NCBI GenBank assembly: GCA_020025885.1
Contig: JAHHRJ010000001.1
Coordinates: 1-64,000 of the forward strand
DNA: 64,000 bases
Source of the DNA: Butyricicoccus sp.
Lineage (GTDB): Bacteria > Bacillota > Clostridia > Oscillospirales > Butyricicoccaceae
Direction: 5' to 3'
Both the position numbers and the translations under genes were made by a program. Below are positions 1 to 7,622 of this stretch, piece after piece. The notes beneath the pieces were generated by a model, which saw only the letters and a program-made list of their open reading frames with translations, was not told where the DNA came from and searched no databases. The first letter of the stretch is position 1; each line of letters begins with the position of its first letter.

Positions 1-1
1 A

Positions 2-202
2 TTGAAGGCATTGCAGGATGCTGCAGCGCAAGCCGAAAAGGACCAAGCTGCTGCTCAACCGACAGAAGCGCCGACGACCACACCGCAGCCCGTAGTTGGA
101 GCCACCGCAACGAGTGATACTACCAACCTGACATTGTGGATTGTCTTGATGGTTCTAAGTGGCAGTGGCGTACTGACTTTACGAAAAAAGCGTGAACAGT
201 AA
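2..202 (+). CDS. C-terminal end of a membrane-anchored surface protein (partial)
   Basis: The window opens inside this gene; only about 66 codons are visible, ending at TAA 200-202. The visible part is an Ala/Gln/Thr/Pro-rich low-complexity stretch, which usually spans the cell wall in Gram-positive surface proteins, followed by one hydrophobic helix (around LWIVLMVLSGSGVL) and a basic end, RKKREQ. That is the layout of a C-terminal membrane anchor with the tail in the cytoplasm. I see no LPXTG sorting motif just before the helix (it reads ATSDTTN), so a sortase substrate is not supported. The function of the missing N-terminal part cannot be told. A strong terminator follows about 180 bp downstream. 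Confidence 0.6.
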   Translation: MKALQDAAAQAEKDQAAAQPTEAPTTTPQPVVGATATSDTTNLTLWIVLMVLSGSGVLTLRKKREQ

Positions 203-379
203 TTTTAAAAGCAAAATTCATTATGTTGTAAATACAATGAATACAACTGTAGCGTAAATTGGCAAACGTTTCTGTTTCGATGTTCAGAATCCATTTGCAC
301 CGATCATGCAAATTTTTACAAAAATAGAAAATGAAGCGGATGCCGCTTAAACAGATTACGTAAAAGCGGACAATGACAA

Positions 380-421
380 AAAGCCCCCTTGTGTAGGATA
401 ATAACTACATAAGGGGGCTTT
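380..421. terminator. Strong intrinsic terminator, possibly bidirectional
   Basis: A near-perfect 17-bp stem (380-396 with 405-421) begins AAAGCCCCCTT and ends AAGGGGGCTTT around an 8-nt loop. A and T tracts on both sides fit use from either strand: the end of the surface-protein gene on the plus strand, and a second stop for the tRNA-Arg transcript on the minus strand. Nothing else recognisable lies in 203-527. Confidence 0.8.
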
Positions 422-486
422 GCCATATTTCAGAGATGTTCTTAGCGGAGAAAAACGGATTTGTAATTGCATAAAAAGAAGGGCAA

Positions 487-520
487 AACCCTATTCGCAA
501 GAATTGCTAACAGGGCTTTG
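487..520 (-). terminator. Terminator of tRNA-Arg
   Basis: Just after the tRNA CCA end, on the minus strand, a stem of about 7-8 bp (AAAGCCCT pairing with AGGGTTTT, one G-T pair) is followed by T residues. Loop about 18 nt. Confidence 0.5.
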
Positions 521-527
521 TCCTTTT

Positions 528-604
528 TGGTGTCCTCGAGCGGATTCGAACCGCTGGCCCCACGCTTAGGAGGCGTGTGCTCTATCCAGCTGAGCTACGA
601 AGAC
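528..604 (-). tRNA. tRNA-Arg (anticodon CCU)
   Basis: On the minus strand a full cloverleaf can be drawn. The acceptor GTCTTCG pairs with CGAGGAC, followed by discriminator A and an encoded CCA. The D-arm is GCTC/GAGC, the anticodon stem CACGC/GCGTG encloses loop CTCCTAA, and the T-arm AGCGG/CCGCT encloses TTCGAAT. The anticodon CCT reads the rare Arg codon AGG. The gene is single-copy here and is followed by its own hairpin terminator. Confidence 0.95.
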
Positions 605-820
605 ATATTCGATTTTTGTGGGAATTATGCGGGTTTGTGGGGTGTCTGGTCAAAACCGGCGCAGTGCTTCAGGAATGACTTGTGGGCATCCATGAGGACC
701 TCGGTTGACAAACCGGAACTAAAATAAAAGATCAAAATGGAAGAAACTTGTTTCACCCAAAATTCATGCGTTGCCGGTTTAAGTTGAACTTTCGACATAA
801 TTCGATAGGTGGCAGTCTGG

Positions 821-860
821 CATGATTCTTAGAGGCTCTATCCGGCTGAGCTACAGAGAC
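821..860 (-). pseudogene. Relic of a tRNA gene (5' half)
   Basis: On the minus strand 860-821 reads like the 5' half of a tRNA: acceptor GTCTCTG, TA, D-arm GCTC and GAGC with a normal D-loop, then a CTCTAAGA stretch resembling an anticodon region. No matching anticodon stem, T-arm or acceptor 3' strand follows. The first 26 nt are close to the intact tRNA-Arg at 528-604. It looks like a decayed duplicate or the scar of an integration/excision event. The rest of 605-1040 holds only this relic and the promoter of the MarR gene. Confidence 0.6.
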
Positions 861-881
861 AGATTTACAGAAAAAATAAGT

Positions 882-1005
882 ACCTGTTTAGTATACCTGT
901 AACTGTTATCAAAATCAAGCACAGACAATGGAACATTTATGCAGACTATGTTATAATTTGAACAATGTGCGAAAATATAGAAAACAGGTAACTTAGTCGC
1001 CTGTT
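882..1005 (+). promoter_or_regulatory. Promoter and candidate operators of the MarR gene
   Basis: TGGAAC (929-934), 17 bp, TATAAT (952-957) forms a good SigA promoter ending about 85 bp before the MarR start. Around it the motif ACCTGT or its complement recurs: twice at about 882-900, and as an inverted repeat AACAGG (983-988) / CCTGTT (1000-1005) in the leader. Such repeats around an autoregulated MarR promoter are plausible operator half-sites; this is inference. Confidence 0.5.
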
Positions 1006-1040
1006 TGCGCTGTATAGGATTGCGAAAGGAGAAGAATAGT

Positions 1041-1457
1041 ATGAACAATGCGATGTTTCCTACATGTATCGAACGACTGCATCGAGATTTTTCTTTCTTT
1101 TGCGGCGAGGAACTGCGAAAGAAAGGTATTACCGTCGGGTTGCTGTATTTTATTCTGGAGGTTTGTGCTCGTCCAGGGTGTACACCGTCTGATGTGACCA
1201 GAGATCTTTCGCTGGACCGAGCATATGCGCTGCGGACCATTCAAAAACTGGTGGAAGATGGATTTTTTCGAAGGGAAGCGCATCCGACAGACAGACGCGC
1301 AACGGTGCTGTATGCCACAGAAAAGGGCCAGGAGATTTTTGAATTTGGCCAGGCTATGCTGCATCGCTGGGAAGACCGCGCGTTGGATGGTATGACAGAA
1401 AATGAAAAAGAGCTGCTCCTTACGCTGCTTAAACGGATCGCATCAAAAGAAGAGTGA
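1041..1457 (+). CDS. MarR-family transcriptional regulator
   Basis: 138 aa starting at ATG 1041 behind AAAGGAGAAG; an in-frame TTG at 1005 has no ribosome-binding site and is not preferred. The protein shows the winged-helix MarR pattern: a helical N-terminus, the recognition region DVTRDLSLDRAYALRTIQKL, a charged wing with the family-typical DxR (THPTDRRA), and a C-terminal helix pair for dimerisation. MarR proteins are dimeric DNA-binding repressors usually released by small aromatic or lipophilic ligands. The next gene is a ruined Old Yellow Enzyme-type flavin reductase; in many Clostridia such a regulator neighbours its target oxidoreductase, so this one may have lost its target. Confidence 0.85.
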   Translation: MNNAMFPTCIERLHRDFSFFCGEELRKKGITVGLLYFILEVCARPGCTPSDVTRDLSLDRAYALRTIQKLVEDGFFRREAHPTDRRATVLYATEKGQEIFEFGQAMLHRWEDRALDGMTENEKELLLTLLKRIASKEE

Positions 1458-1469
1458 ACAATATCTAAG

Positions 1470-1991
1470 AATTCGTTGCTTCAGCAGACCATGCAAGCGG
1501 GTAATCTTGCTTTGAAGAATCGTATCATGTTTCCGCTGCTGACTACTGATTATGAGAAATTTGATGGTTCTATGGGGCTGTGCAATCTCCACTTTACGAG
1601 TGACTGACCAAGGGCGGTGTGCTATATATTGCAATCGGCGTCGTGACGCCTGTCAATACGACATCTACCGTACCTAAGCTCTGCGGCAATCGCCAGATTC
1701 ACGGTTTCTGCGGCAATACTATAATTTCACCGGTGGGCGTAGTACCATTACAAATGGACACTGCCTGTTGCAGAGAAGGTCAAAAAGCGAGTTTCTATCC
1801 CGGTGGCTACGAAGAAAATCAACGTTTCCTGTGATTATGTGCCCACGGCAATGAGTTCTAAGAAGAACAACTTTGAAGCGATGAAGGTCGCTGTGTCGGT
1901 CTGCTATGCAGGCGACGGCTTCGGCGAACGTACGGCAGATATTATCAGCGCCATCCGTACTGCATACAATGCAGCAAATAATATCGGATAG
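1470..1991 (+). pseudogene. Decayed NADH:flavin oxidoreductase (Old Yellow Enzyme family)
   Basis: Three frames together recover pieces of one OYE-type enoate reductase. 1470-1610 gives an N-terminus such as GNLALKNRIMFPLLTTDYE; 1605-1720 gives GGVLYIAIGVVTPVNTTS and PKLCGNRQIHGF, the classic FMN-barrel segment; about 1770-1991 jumps to VAEKVKKRVSIPV and then to the extreme C-terminus ending GERTADIISAIRTAYNAANN. A full enzyme has about 640 residues with FMN, FAD and a 4Fe-4S cluster; here about 170 codons remain, with stops, frameshifts and a large internal deletion. The product cannot function. It follows the MarR regulator directly in the same orientation. Confidence 0.8.
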
Positions 1992-2019
1992 CGGGTTTTG
2001 GAAGCAAAGCCGGAGAAAG

Positions 2020-2052
2020 CAGAGAACTTTCGGGTTCTCTGTTTCCTTTTTG
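2020..2052 (+). terminator. Intrinsic terminator after the OYE relic
   Basis: CAGAGAAC (2020-2027) pairs perfectly with GTTCTCTG (2034-2041) around TTTCGG, followed by TTTCCTTTTTG. Between here and 2274 I see no gene, only AT-rich sequence. Confidence 0.65.
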
Positions 2053-2274
2053 TATCAGTAAGACAGAAAAGCGAAAAGGGGAGAAAGCTCCACCACACAA
2101 GGCACAAAAACCAAAAAGCTGAATTTTTTCAAATTTGTGAAAGACAGTTGAAACTGTTCCGAAAAAAGAAAAAACATTTACTAAGATAGATGGATTTTCC
2201 ATGGATAACGCAGAAAAAGCGCAGAAATGGAGTCGACAGAAAAAGTGAAAAAAAGACAAAACTTTCCGGATAAC

Positions 2275-2303
2275 TTGCATTTTCAGAATGACAATATTAT
2301 AAT
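2275..2303 (+). promoter_or_regulatory. SigA promoter of the sugar-transferase gene
   Basis: TTGCAT (2275-2280), exactly 17 bp, TATAAT (2298-2303). The start codon is at 2501, giving a leader of roughly 190 nt that contains repeated GCAAAT/TTTGCA words. A leader that long suggests post-initiation control, but I could not match it to a known riboswitch consensus. Confidence 0.75.
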
Positions 2304-2500
2304 AAAACGAGCGCAAAAAATTAAAATGCATTTGGAAAAGTGCGTTTTCAAATGAAATTTGCACTTTTGGCAAATAGAAATGCAAATGTCACGGAAATGA
2401 CATTCTCGATTGTGCCTTGTGCAAATGAGAGAGGATATCCCGTGCCTATGGTGAATTTCCCGTTGTGGGTTGTTTCGCATGAGCGGAAAGGATAAGCTAG

Positions 2501-3856
2501 ATGGAAAAAATAAAGCATGATGTTTTGCTTAAGCTTGTAAAAGTATTGAACTTGCTTCTTATGACGGCGGCATTTTCAGGTTGCTGGTACCTGTACTATG
2601 GGGAGCGTGTGGTATCTCCGTTCTACCGTAACGGCAACTATTTGGTCATTGCGTTGTTCATGATTATCTATTGTGCATGCTGCAACGTGTACGAAGCACT
2701 CCTTATTTCCATGAAGCCGATTGCAGAACTGATTTACAGTCAATGTTTGGCAGCAATGGCGACCGACAGCGTGATGTTTATTATCACATGGCTGTTGACG
2801 AAAGAGCTGCCCAAGTTTTGGCCGATTTTGATCACTTTGGGTGTGCAGCTATTGCTTTCGACGCTCTGGAGTTATAGCGCGAATCACTGGTATTACAGAA
2901 CGTTTCCGCCTCGTGCAACGGCAGTGATACACGATGCACGTGAAGGCTTGCAGGAACTGGTGCAGGAATACGGCCTTGCTAAAAAATATGAAGTTCAGAT
3001 GATCGTTTCGGCAAATGAGTGCTTGCAGGATTTGAGTATTCTGAAAGGCGTGAAAACGGTATTCCTGAGTGGTGTGCATAGCCATGACCGCAACATCATT
3101 TTGAAGTACTGCATTGCAGAGGATATTGAGGTTATGGTGATTCCTCGCATCGGCGATGTACTGATGAGTGGTTCCAAACCGATCCATATGTTCCATCTTC
3201 CGATGCTGCAAGTGCGCCGCTATCATGCTTCTCCGGAGTTTTTGGCTGTGAAGCGTCTGATGGACATTGTGATTTCTCTGTTGGCGCTGATTCTGCTGAG
3301 CCCGATTATGCTGATTGTTGCACTTGCAATCAAGCTGTATGATGGCGGTCCGGTTTTGTATTCGCAGGTTCGCCTGACAAAGGACGGTAAGCGCTTCCGC
3401 ATCCATAAGTTCCGCAGTATGCGTACTGACGCAGAAAAGGACGGCGTAGCAAGACTTTCGACAGGCGACAATGATAATCGCATTACCCCGATTGGTAAAG
3501 TCATCAGAAAGCTGCGTTTGGATGAATTGCCGCAGCTGTGGGATATCCTGCACGGCGATCTGTCTATCGTTGGCCCTCGCCCGGAGCGTCCGGAAATTGC
3601 GCAGCAGTATATGGAAGAAATGCCGGAATTTGCGCTGCGCTTGCAGGCAAAGGCAGGCTTGACCGGCTACGCACAGGTGTATGGTAAGTACAATACAACG
3701 CCGTACGATAAGCTGCAGATGGACTTGACGTATATTGCACATCCCAGCATCGTAGAAGATCTGAAAATTATGATGGCAACGGTTAAGATCCTCTTTATGT
3801 CTGACAGCACCGAAGGCATTGCAGAAGGCCAGACAACGGCCAATAAGGCAAACTGA
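2501..3856 (+). CDS. Exopolysaccharide-initiating sugar-phosphate transferase (polyisoprenyl-phosphate hexose-1-P transferase)
   Basis: 451 aa, start at ATG 2501 behind GAAAGGAT. Four N-terminal membrane helices (about residues 8-127) are followed by a cytoplasmic Rossmann-like segment, then the bacterial sugar-transferase domain from about 245 with its re-entrant helix (VKRLMDIVISLLALILLSP). The catalytic signatures are plain: KFRSM, LDELPQLWDIL, SIVGPRPE and GLTGYAQV. The family transfers hexose-1-phosphate from a UDP-sugar to undecaprenyl phosphate at the membrane, the first step of capsule or exopolysaccharide repeat-unit assembly. The facing genes encode Wzz and BY-kinase homologues, so one polysaccharide system is implied, yet no glycosyltransferases, flippase or polymerase are next to it. 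The exact sugar cannot be read from sequence. Confidence 0.9.
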   Translation: MEKIKHDVLLKLVKVLNLLLMTAAFSGCWYLYYGERVVSPFYRNGNYLVIALFMIIYCACCNVYEALLISMKPIAELIYSQCLAAMATDSVMFIITWLLTKELPKFWPILITLGVQLLLSTLWSYSANHWYYRTFPPRATAVIHDAREGLQELVQEYGLAKKYEVQMIVSANECLQDLSILKGVKTVFLSGVHSHDRNIILKYCIAEDIEVMVIPRIGDVLMSGSKPIHMFHLPMLQVRRYHASPEFLAVKRLMDIVISLLALILLSPIMLIVALAIKLYDGGPVLYSQVRLTKDGKRFRIHKFRSMRTDAEKDGVARLSTGDNDNRITPIGKVIRKLRLDELPQLWDILHGDLSIVGPRPERPEIAQQYMEEMPEFALRLQAKAGLTGYAQVYGKYNTTPYDKLQMDLTYIAHPSIVEDLKIMMATVKILFMSDSTEGIAEGQTTANKAN

Positions 3857-3891
3857 TACATGAAATCCTAAGTTTAGGATACAGAAAAAAT

Positions 3892-3941
3892 AAAACCCCG
3901 AGAAGGCTGCGAACTTGTTCGCCGCGCCTTCCCGGGGTTTT
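3892..3941. terminator. Bidirectional terminator between convergent polysaccharide genes
   Basis: AAAACCCCGAGAAGGC pairs with GCCTTCCCGGGGTTTT around a 15-nt loop, with A and T tracts on both sides. It separates the plus-strand sugar transferase from the minus-strand BY-kinase homologue. Confidence 0.85.
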
Positions 3942-3976
3942 GTATTTATGAAATGATTCTGGTATGCGAAGCGGAA

Positions 3977-4711
3977 TCAATACTGATAACGGTGCATATG
4001 GGAATAGCCGGAGGATTTGTTGATCTTGCGACTGTTAAACTCGGTCAGAATTACACCGAAAATCTTGACGTGAACAGCCTCCAGCTTGTGCTTTGCCAGC
4101 AGTACAGCCTCGCGTGGCGCAAACTTGGAACGCACTACGAGCAATGCGCCATCTACGTATTGACCCAGAATAGATGCGTCCGTTACAACAGAAACCGGCG
4201 GAGCATTCAGAATGACGTAATCGAACTGACTTTTCAGGGTTTCTACAACGGTTTTCATCTCGTCCTGATCAAAAAGCGCAGAAGGATTTGCGACGACATC
4301 ACCAGCGACCAACACAGAAAGGTTCAGGGATTCACAGTTGCAGATTGCTTTTTCCAATGTTGCTTTTCCGGTAAGAACATGAGCAAGACCGGCAGAACAG
4401 GATTCCAGGTGCAGGGCCTGCTGCAATGCGGGCTTTCGCAGGTCGCAGTCGACGATGATTACTCGTTTCTTTTCCGAAGCCAGAGAAATCGCCAAATTGA
4501 GCGATGCGTTGCCGGCATTTTCGTTCGGAATGGCGCTGGCAACCACAAAGCTGTGGGCATTGTTTTCCGTTGAAATAAAATTCAAATTGGTGCGCAGCGC
4601 GTTATACGCTTCCACGTAGTGAAACGGTGCGTTCGGTTTCGAGATGAGGCTAAAAGATTGGGATGTGTCTTTTTTTACAAAAGAAAACGGCTTGAAATGA
4701 AAAACAGACAT
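3977..4711 (-). CDS. BY-kinase/CpsD-like ATPase homologue with degenerate nucleotide-binding site
   Basis: 244 aa. The fold and context are those of a Gram-positive CpsD/EpsB bacterial tyrosine kinase, which with its Wzz partner controls polysaccharide chain length by cycles of tyrosine autophosphorylation. The Walker A' motif VIIVDCDLRKP (residues 84-94) and the NPSALF region are kept. The Walker A loop, normally PGEGKST, reads PNENAGN (62-68), so the invariant lysine is Ala66. Walker B reads FDYVILNAPP with Asn169 in place of the catalytic aspartate. Only three tyrosines remain in the tail (SSGYSHMHRYQY). The frame is intact with a good RBS inside the Wzz gene end, so this looks like a maintained pseudokinase. 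ATP binding is therefore doubtful; a structural or regulatory role is inferred. Confidence 0.85.
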   Translation of the reverse strand: MSVFHFKPFSFVKKDTSQSFSLISKPNAPFHYVEAYNALRTNLNFISTENNAHSFVVASAIPNENAGNASLNLAISLASEKKRVIIVDCDLRKPALQQALHLESCSAGLAHVLTGKATLEKAICNCESLNLSVLVAGDVVANPSALFDQDEMKTVVETLKSQFDYVILNAPPVSVVTDASILGQYVDGALLVVRSKFAPREAVLLAKHKLEAVHVKIFGVILTEFNSRKINKSSGYSHMHRYQY

Positions 4712-4712
4712 C

Positions 4713-5513
4713 TCACTTTACCTCCTTGATTGCCGGGATAACGCCTACGACAGGCAGATTCAGATAGCTCTGGACATCTTCATCGTTTTCGATGGAGTTG
4801 TTGAACAAAAAGCGTAGGAACAACAGTCCGATTGCAAAAAAGGCACCCAGAAAAGCGGCTAAAACCGTAATCTTTTTTGCACTGGGGGAACTGACGGATT
4901 TTTCAATTTTAATTCCGCTGAACATTTGGCAGGAACCGGCTCTTGCCGTTCGGCTGAGTAGCTGCGGCGGAACGCGGGCAATCTGTTGAGCGATTTTTTT
5001 AACTTGTACTTCGTCATCGCCGTACACAGATACATGAAGAATTTGAGAATGATCCTGCGTACGGACAGAAACCATGTCGCACAGATCGGAATAGGTCATA
5101 TCTAAGCCAAGGATATCAATAACCGGATCCAAAACGATATTGCTTTGGATTACAGATGCATAGGTATCGACTAGAGACTGGGCCAGTGCGATGTCTTCTT
5201 CAGTGATTTGATTTTTGTCGGAATCTTTATCGTTGTTGTTATCTTTAGATTTCTCTTTACTGGGGAGTTTGGGATGGTTTGTCTTAGGATTTTTCTTGGT
5301 GGGATCAATGTCAGCGGAATTGCGTTTTGCAGTGACGATCATATCGAAAGATGCCGTGTATTCGTAGGTCTGGTGGGCCTTACTGAAAAGGAAGCCTGCC
5401 AAAGCTGCAACCAAAGCCACAGCAACAATCACATACCAGTGGTGCATCAATTCGCGGCAAAGATGCATTAAATTCAGATCTTCTTCGTAGATTGGGGTTT
5501 CTTTATCATCCAT
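4713..5513 (-). CDS. Wzz/CapA-type polysaccharide chain-length determinant
   Basis: 266 aa, first gene of a two-gene minus-strand unit; its stop codon is one base from the start of the BY-kinase homologue. Domain order is that of Gram-positive polysaccharide co-polymerase (YveK/CapA) proteins: a short cytoplasmic N-terminus, membrane helix 1 (about 27-47), an extracellular domain with the QSNIVLDPVI and SVRTQDHSQILHVSV segments, membrane helix 2 (about 207-228), and the cytoplasmic tail IENDEDVQSYLNLPVVGVIP that contacts the kinase. The extracellular part carries an extra Lys/Asp/Asn-rich insert (about residues 75-105). It normally works with an active BY-kinase; here the partner is degenerate. 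Start chosen at ATG 5513 with GGAGG upstream. Confidence 0.88.
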   Translation of the reverse strand: MDDKETPIYEEDLNLMHLCRELMHHWYVIVAVALVAALAGFLFSKAHQTYEYTASFDMIVTAKRNSADIDPTKKNPKTNHPKLPSKEKSKDNNNDKDSDKNQITEEDIALAQSLVDTYASVIQSNIVLDPVIDILGLDMTYSDLCDMVSVRTQDHSQILHVSVYGDDEVQVKKIAQQIARVPPQLLSRTARAGSCQMFSGIKIEKSVSSPSAKKITVLAAFLGAFFAIGLLFLRFLFNNSIENDEDVQSYLNLPVVGVIPAIKEVK

Positions 5514-5631
5514 TCTATTTCCTCCGTGATTTTACTTTGCGCAGCGATACCGAAAGTGCTTTGAATCGCTGCGGATATCTGCTGTTTTTTGTGTCCTAAT
5601 AAAAGAAAACTCACAAAAAGAATCCATTAAA

Positions 5632-5660
5632 ATAGTATCATACAATATAGTACTTTTCAA
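5632..5660 (-). promoter_or_regulatory. Promoter of the wzz/BY-kinase unit
   Basis: Read on the minus strand: TTGAAA (5660-5655), 17 bp, TACTAT (5637-5632). The leader to the start codon at 5513 is about 110 nt. Confidence 0.65.
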
Positions 5661-6003
5661 GACTGGAACGAGTCTTGTTCACGGGCAATTCCTGCGGTGT
5701 TTTGCAAAAAAACAGATAGCTTTTTCTGGGTGATATGCAGAAAAAGAAATCTCCAAAATGCTGCCGCGAATATCACAAAAATACAGTCGTTGGACCGTGT
5801 TTTGCAATCGAATCGGCAGAATAAGGAAAACTGCCGAAGAAAGTACGGACACGAGTGGAAAAAGAAAATCATGGGATACTTCAAAGCGCTTCCATGCAGA
5901 TAAAGACTGTCTAGACATGGCTATATTGGTTAAAAAGCAACCGGAAAGTCGGCGGCTCTCTTGTACTACTGACAAAAGATAAGTCTGACTTTTTCTGGTT
6001 TAC
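5661..6003. other. Non-coding intergenic stretch
   Basis: No open frame with a ribosome-binding site and no hairpin that I can support. It separates the wzz promoter from the permease promoter. It may hold remnants of lost polysaccharide genes, but no recognisable peptide survives. Confidence 0.4.
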
Positions 6004-6031
6004 TTGGCATTATACAATTACGTGCTACAAT
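6004..6031 (+). promoter_or_regulatory. Promoter of the purine permease
   Basis: TTGGCA (6004-6009), 16 bp, TACAAT (6026-6031) with an extended -10 TGC. The leader then contains a tandem direct repeat of AGCAACAAGCG(G/T)CCCC at about 6093-6124, just before the start region. I found no match to the purine riboswitch core. Confidence 0.6.
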
Positions 6032-6155
6032 AGACATACTTTGTTGAAAATGATCGCTGAAATAGGCGTTTTGCGGCATGAAAATATTGTGCAGCAACAA
6101 GCGGCCCCAGCAACAAGCGTCCCCATGAGAAAAAAGAAACAGGTAGGTAGAAAGA

Positions 6156-7562
6156 GTGGAACAGAAATCGAGTGCAACACCATACGAATTTGAAGGCAAG
6201 CTTCCTTTGCGGCAAGCGATACCGTTGGGCTTGCAGCATGTATTGGCCATGTTTGTGGGCAACCTGACCCCCATTTTGGTTGTCACCGGGACTTGCGCCG
6301 CAGTGGGCGGCGAAAACTTCGCAGCTTTGCAGGTGACACTTTTGCAAAATGCAATGCTGGTGGCTGGTGCGCTAACACTGATTCAGCTGTTTACAGTAGG
6401 TCCCATGGGTGGTAAAGTGCCGATTGTGATGGGCACAAGTTCCAGCTTTATTGGCGTGTTCCAGGGGATCGCAAATATGACCGGCGGCGGTATCGTAGCA
6501 TATGGAGCAATCATGGGTGCTTCTATGATCGGTGGTCTGATCGAGAGTGTTTTGGGCGCATTTCTGAAACCTTTGCGCCGCTTCTTTCCGGCAATCGTTA
6601 CAGGTACGGTTGTAATGTCGATTGGCTTGTCGCTGATTGGTGTTGGCGTTGCTACATTTGGCGGTGGTTCTGACGCACCGGATTATGCTTCCATAGAAAA
6701 CCTGCTGATTGGCCTTACGGTTATGGCAGTCATTTTGGTGCTGCAGCACGGCACGAAAGGAATCGTCAGTTCTTCCAGCATTTTGATCGGTATTCTGTTT
6801 GGCTATGTGTTATGTGCCATACTGCCGATTTTCCTGCCTACTACCGGCGTCACTGCTGAAGGTGTGGAGTACACAAAGGCTTGGGTACTGAACTGGGATA
6901 AGGTAGCCCAGGCACCCTGGTTTGCGGTACCGGAATTTATGCCGGTCAAGCCGACATTTCATCTGGGCGCGATTTTGCCGGTAATCATTATGTTCATCGT
7001 CAGCGCCGTGGAAACGCTGGGCGATATTTCCGGCGTAATGGAAGGCGGTATGGGCCGTGAAGCTACGGATCAGGAGTTGTCCGGCGGTATCATTTGCGAC
7101 GGCCTGGGATCCAGCATTGCTGCTTTGTTTGGTGTAATGCCGAATACATCTTTCAGCCAGAACGTGGGTCTGGTAACCGTAACCAAAGTTGTAAACCGCT
7201 TTGCGCTGGCTTGCGGCGCTGTTTTTCTGGTGTTGTGTGGTTTGTTGCCGAAGCTGGCAGCCATCATCTCTATCATGCCGCAGAGCGTGCTGGGTGGTGC
7301 TGCGGTCATTATGTTCTCCAGCATCGTCATGGGTGGTATTCAGCTGATTGCCAAAGATCCGCTTACACCGCGCAATATGACCATCGTAACGGTGGCTTTG
7401 GGCTTGGGCTATGGCTTTGGTGCAAACGCATCGATTTTGTCTCAGATGCCGCAGCTGGTGCAGTTGGTCTTTGGCGGTTCCGGTATTGTGCCTGCCGCAC
7501 TGGTGGCTGTGGTGCTGAATATTCTTTTGCCGAAGGATAAGGTTGCGGAAAAAGCAGCCTGA
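6156..7562 (+). CDS. NCS2-family xanthine/uric acid (purine) permease
   Basis: 468 aa, GTG start at 6156 behind AGGTAGGTAG. It has about 12-14 hydrophobic segments and the NCS2 signatures GLQHVLAMFVGN near the N-terminus and MPNTSFSQNVGLVTVTKV around residue 330, the substrate-binding stretch that in the xanthine/urate subgroup carries QN. The family imports purine bases by proton or sodium symport. The subgroup (PbuX/UacT-like rather than uracil UraA) is suggested by the FSQN motif; the exact base is inference. The gene stands alone between its own promoter and a strong terminator. Confidence 0.88.
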   Translation: MEQKSSATPYEFEGKLPLRQAIPLGLQHVLAMFVGNLTPILVVTGTCAAVGGENFAALQVTLLQNAMLVAGALTLIQLFTVGPMGGKVPIVMGTSSSFIGVFQGIANMTGGGIVAYGAIMGASMIGGLIESVLGAFLKPLRRFFPAIVTGTVVMSIGLSLIGVGVATFGGGSDAPDYASIENLLIGLTVMAVILVLQHGTKGIVSSSSILIGILFGYVLCAILPIFLPTTGVTAEGVEYTKAWVLNWDKVAQAPWFAVPEFMPVKPTFHLGAILPVIIMFIVSAVETLGDISGVMEGGMGREATDQELSGGIICDGLGSSIAALFGVMPNTSFSQNVGLVTVTKVVNRFALACGAVFLVLCGLLPKLAAIISIMPQSVLGGAAVIMFSSIVMGGIQLIAKDPLTPRNMTIVTVALGLGYGFGANASILSQMPQLVQLVFGGSGIVPAALVAVVLNILLPKDKVAEKAA

Positions 7563-7582
7563 ACCATCTGACAAATAAAACA

Positions 7583-7613
7583 GGCCTGACGCAGCGATGC
7601 GTCAGGCCTTTTT
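7583..7613. terminator. Terminator shared by permease and SDR gene
   Basis: GGCCTGACGCA (7583-7593) pairs perfectly with TGCGTCAGGCC (7598-7608), loop GCGA, then TTTTT. The A-rich left side makes it usable for the minus-strand SDR gene as well. Confidence 0.88.
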
Positions 7614-7622
7614 ATAATTTGT

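Noticed and set aside
6004..6155. Purine riboswitch before the NCS2 permease
   Set aside because: I looked for the conserved junction sequences of the G-box aptamer and did not find them in the leader.
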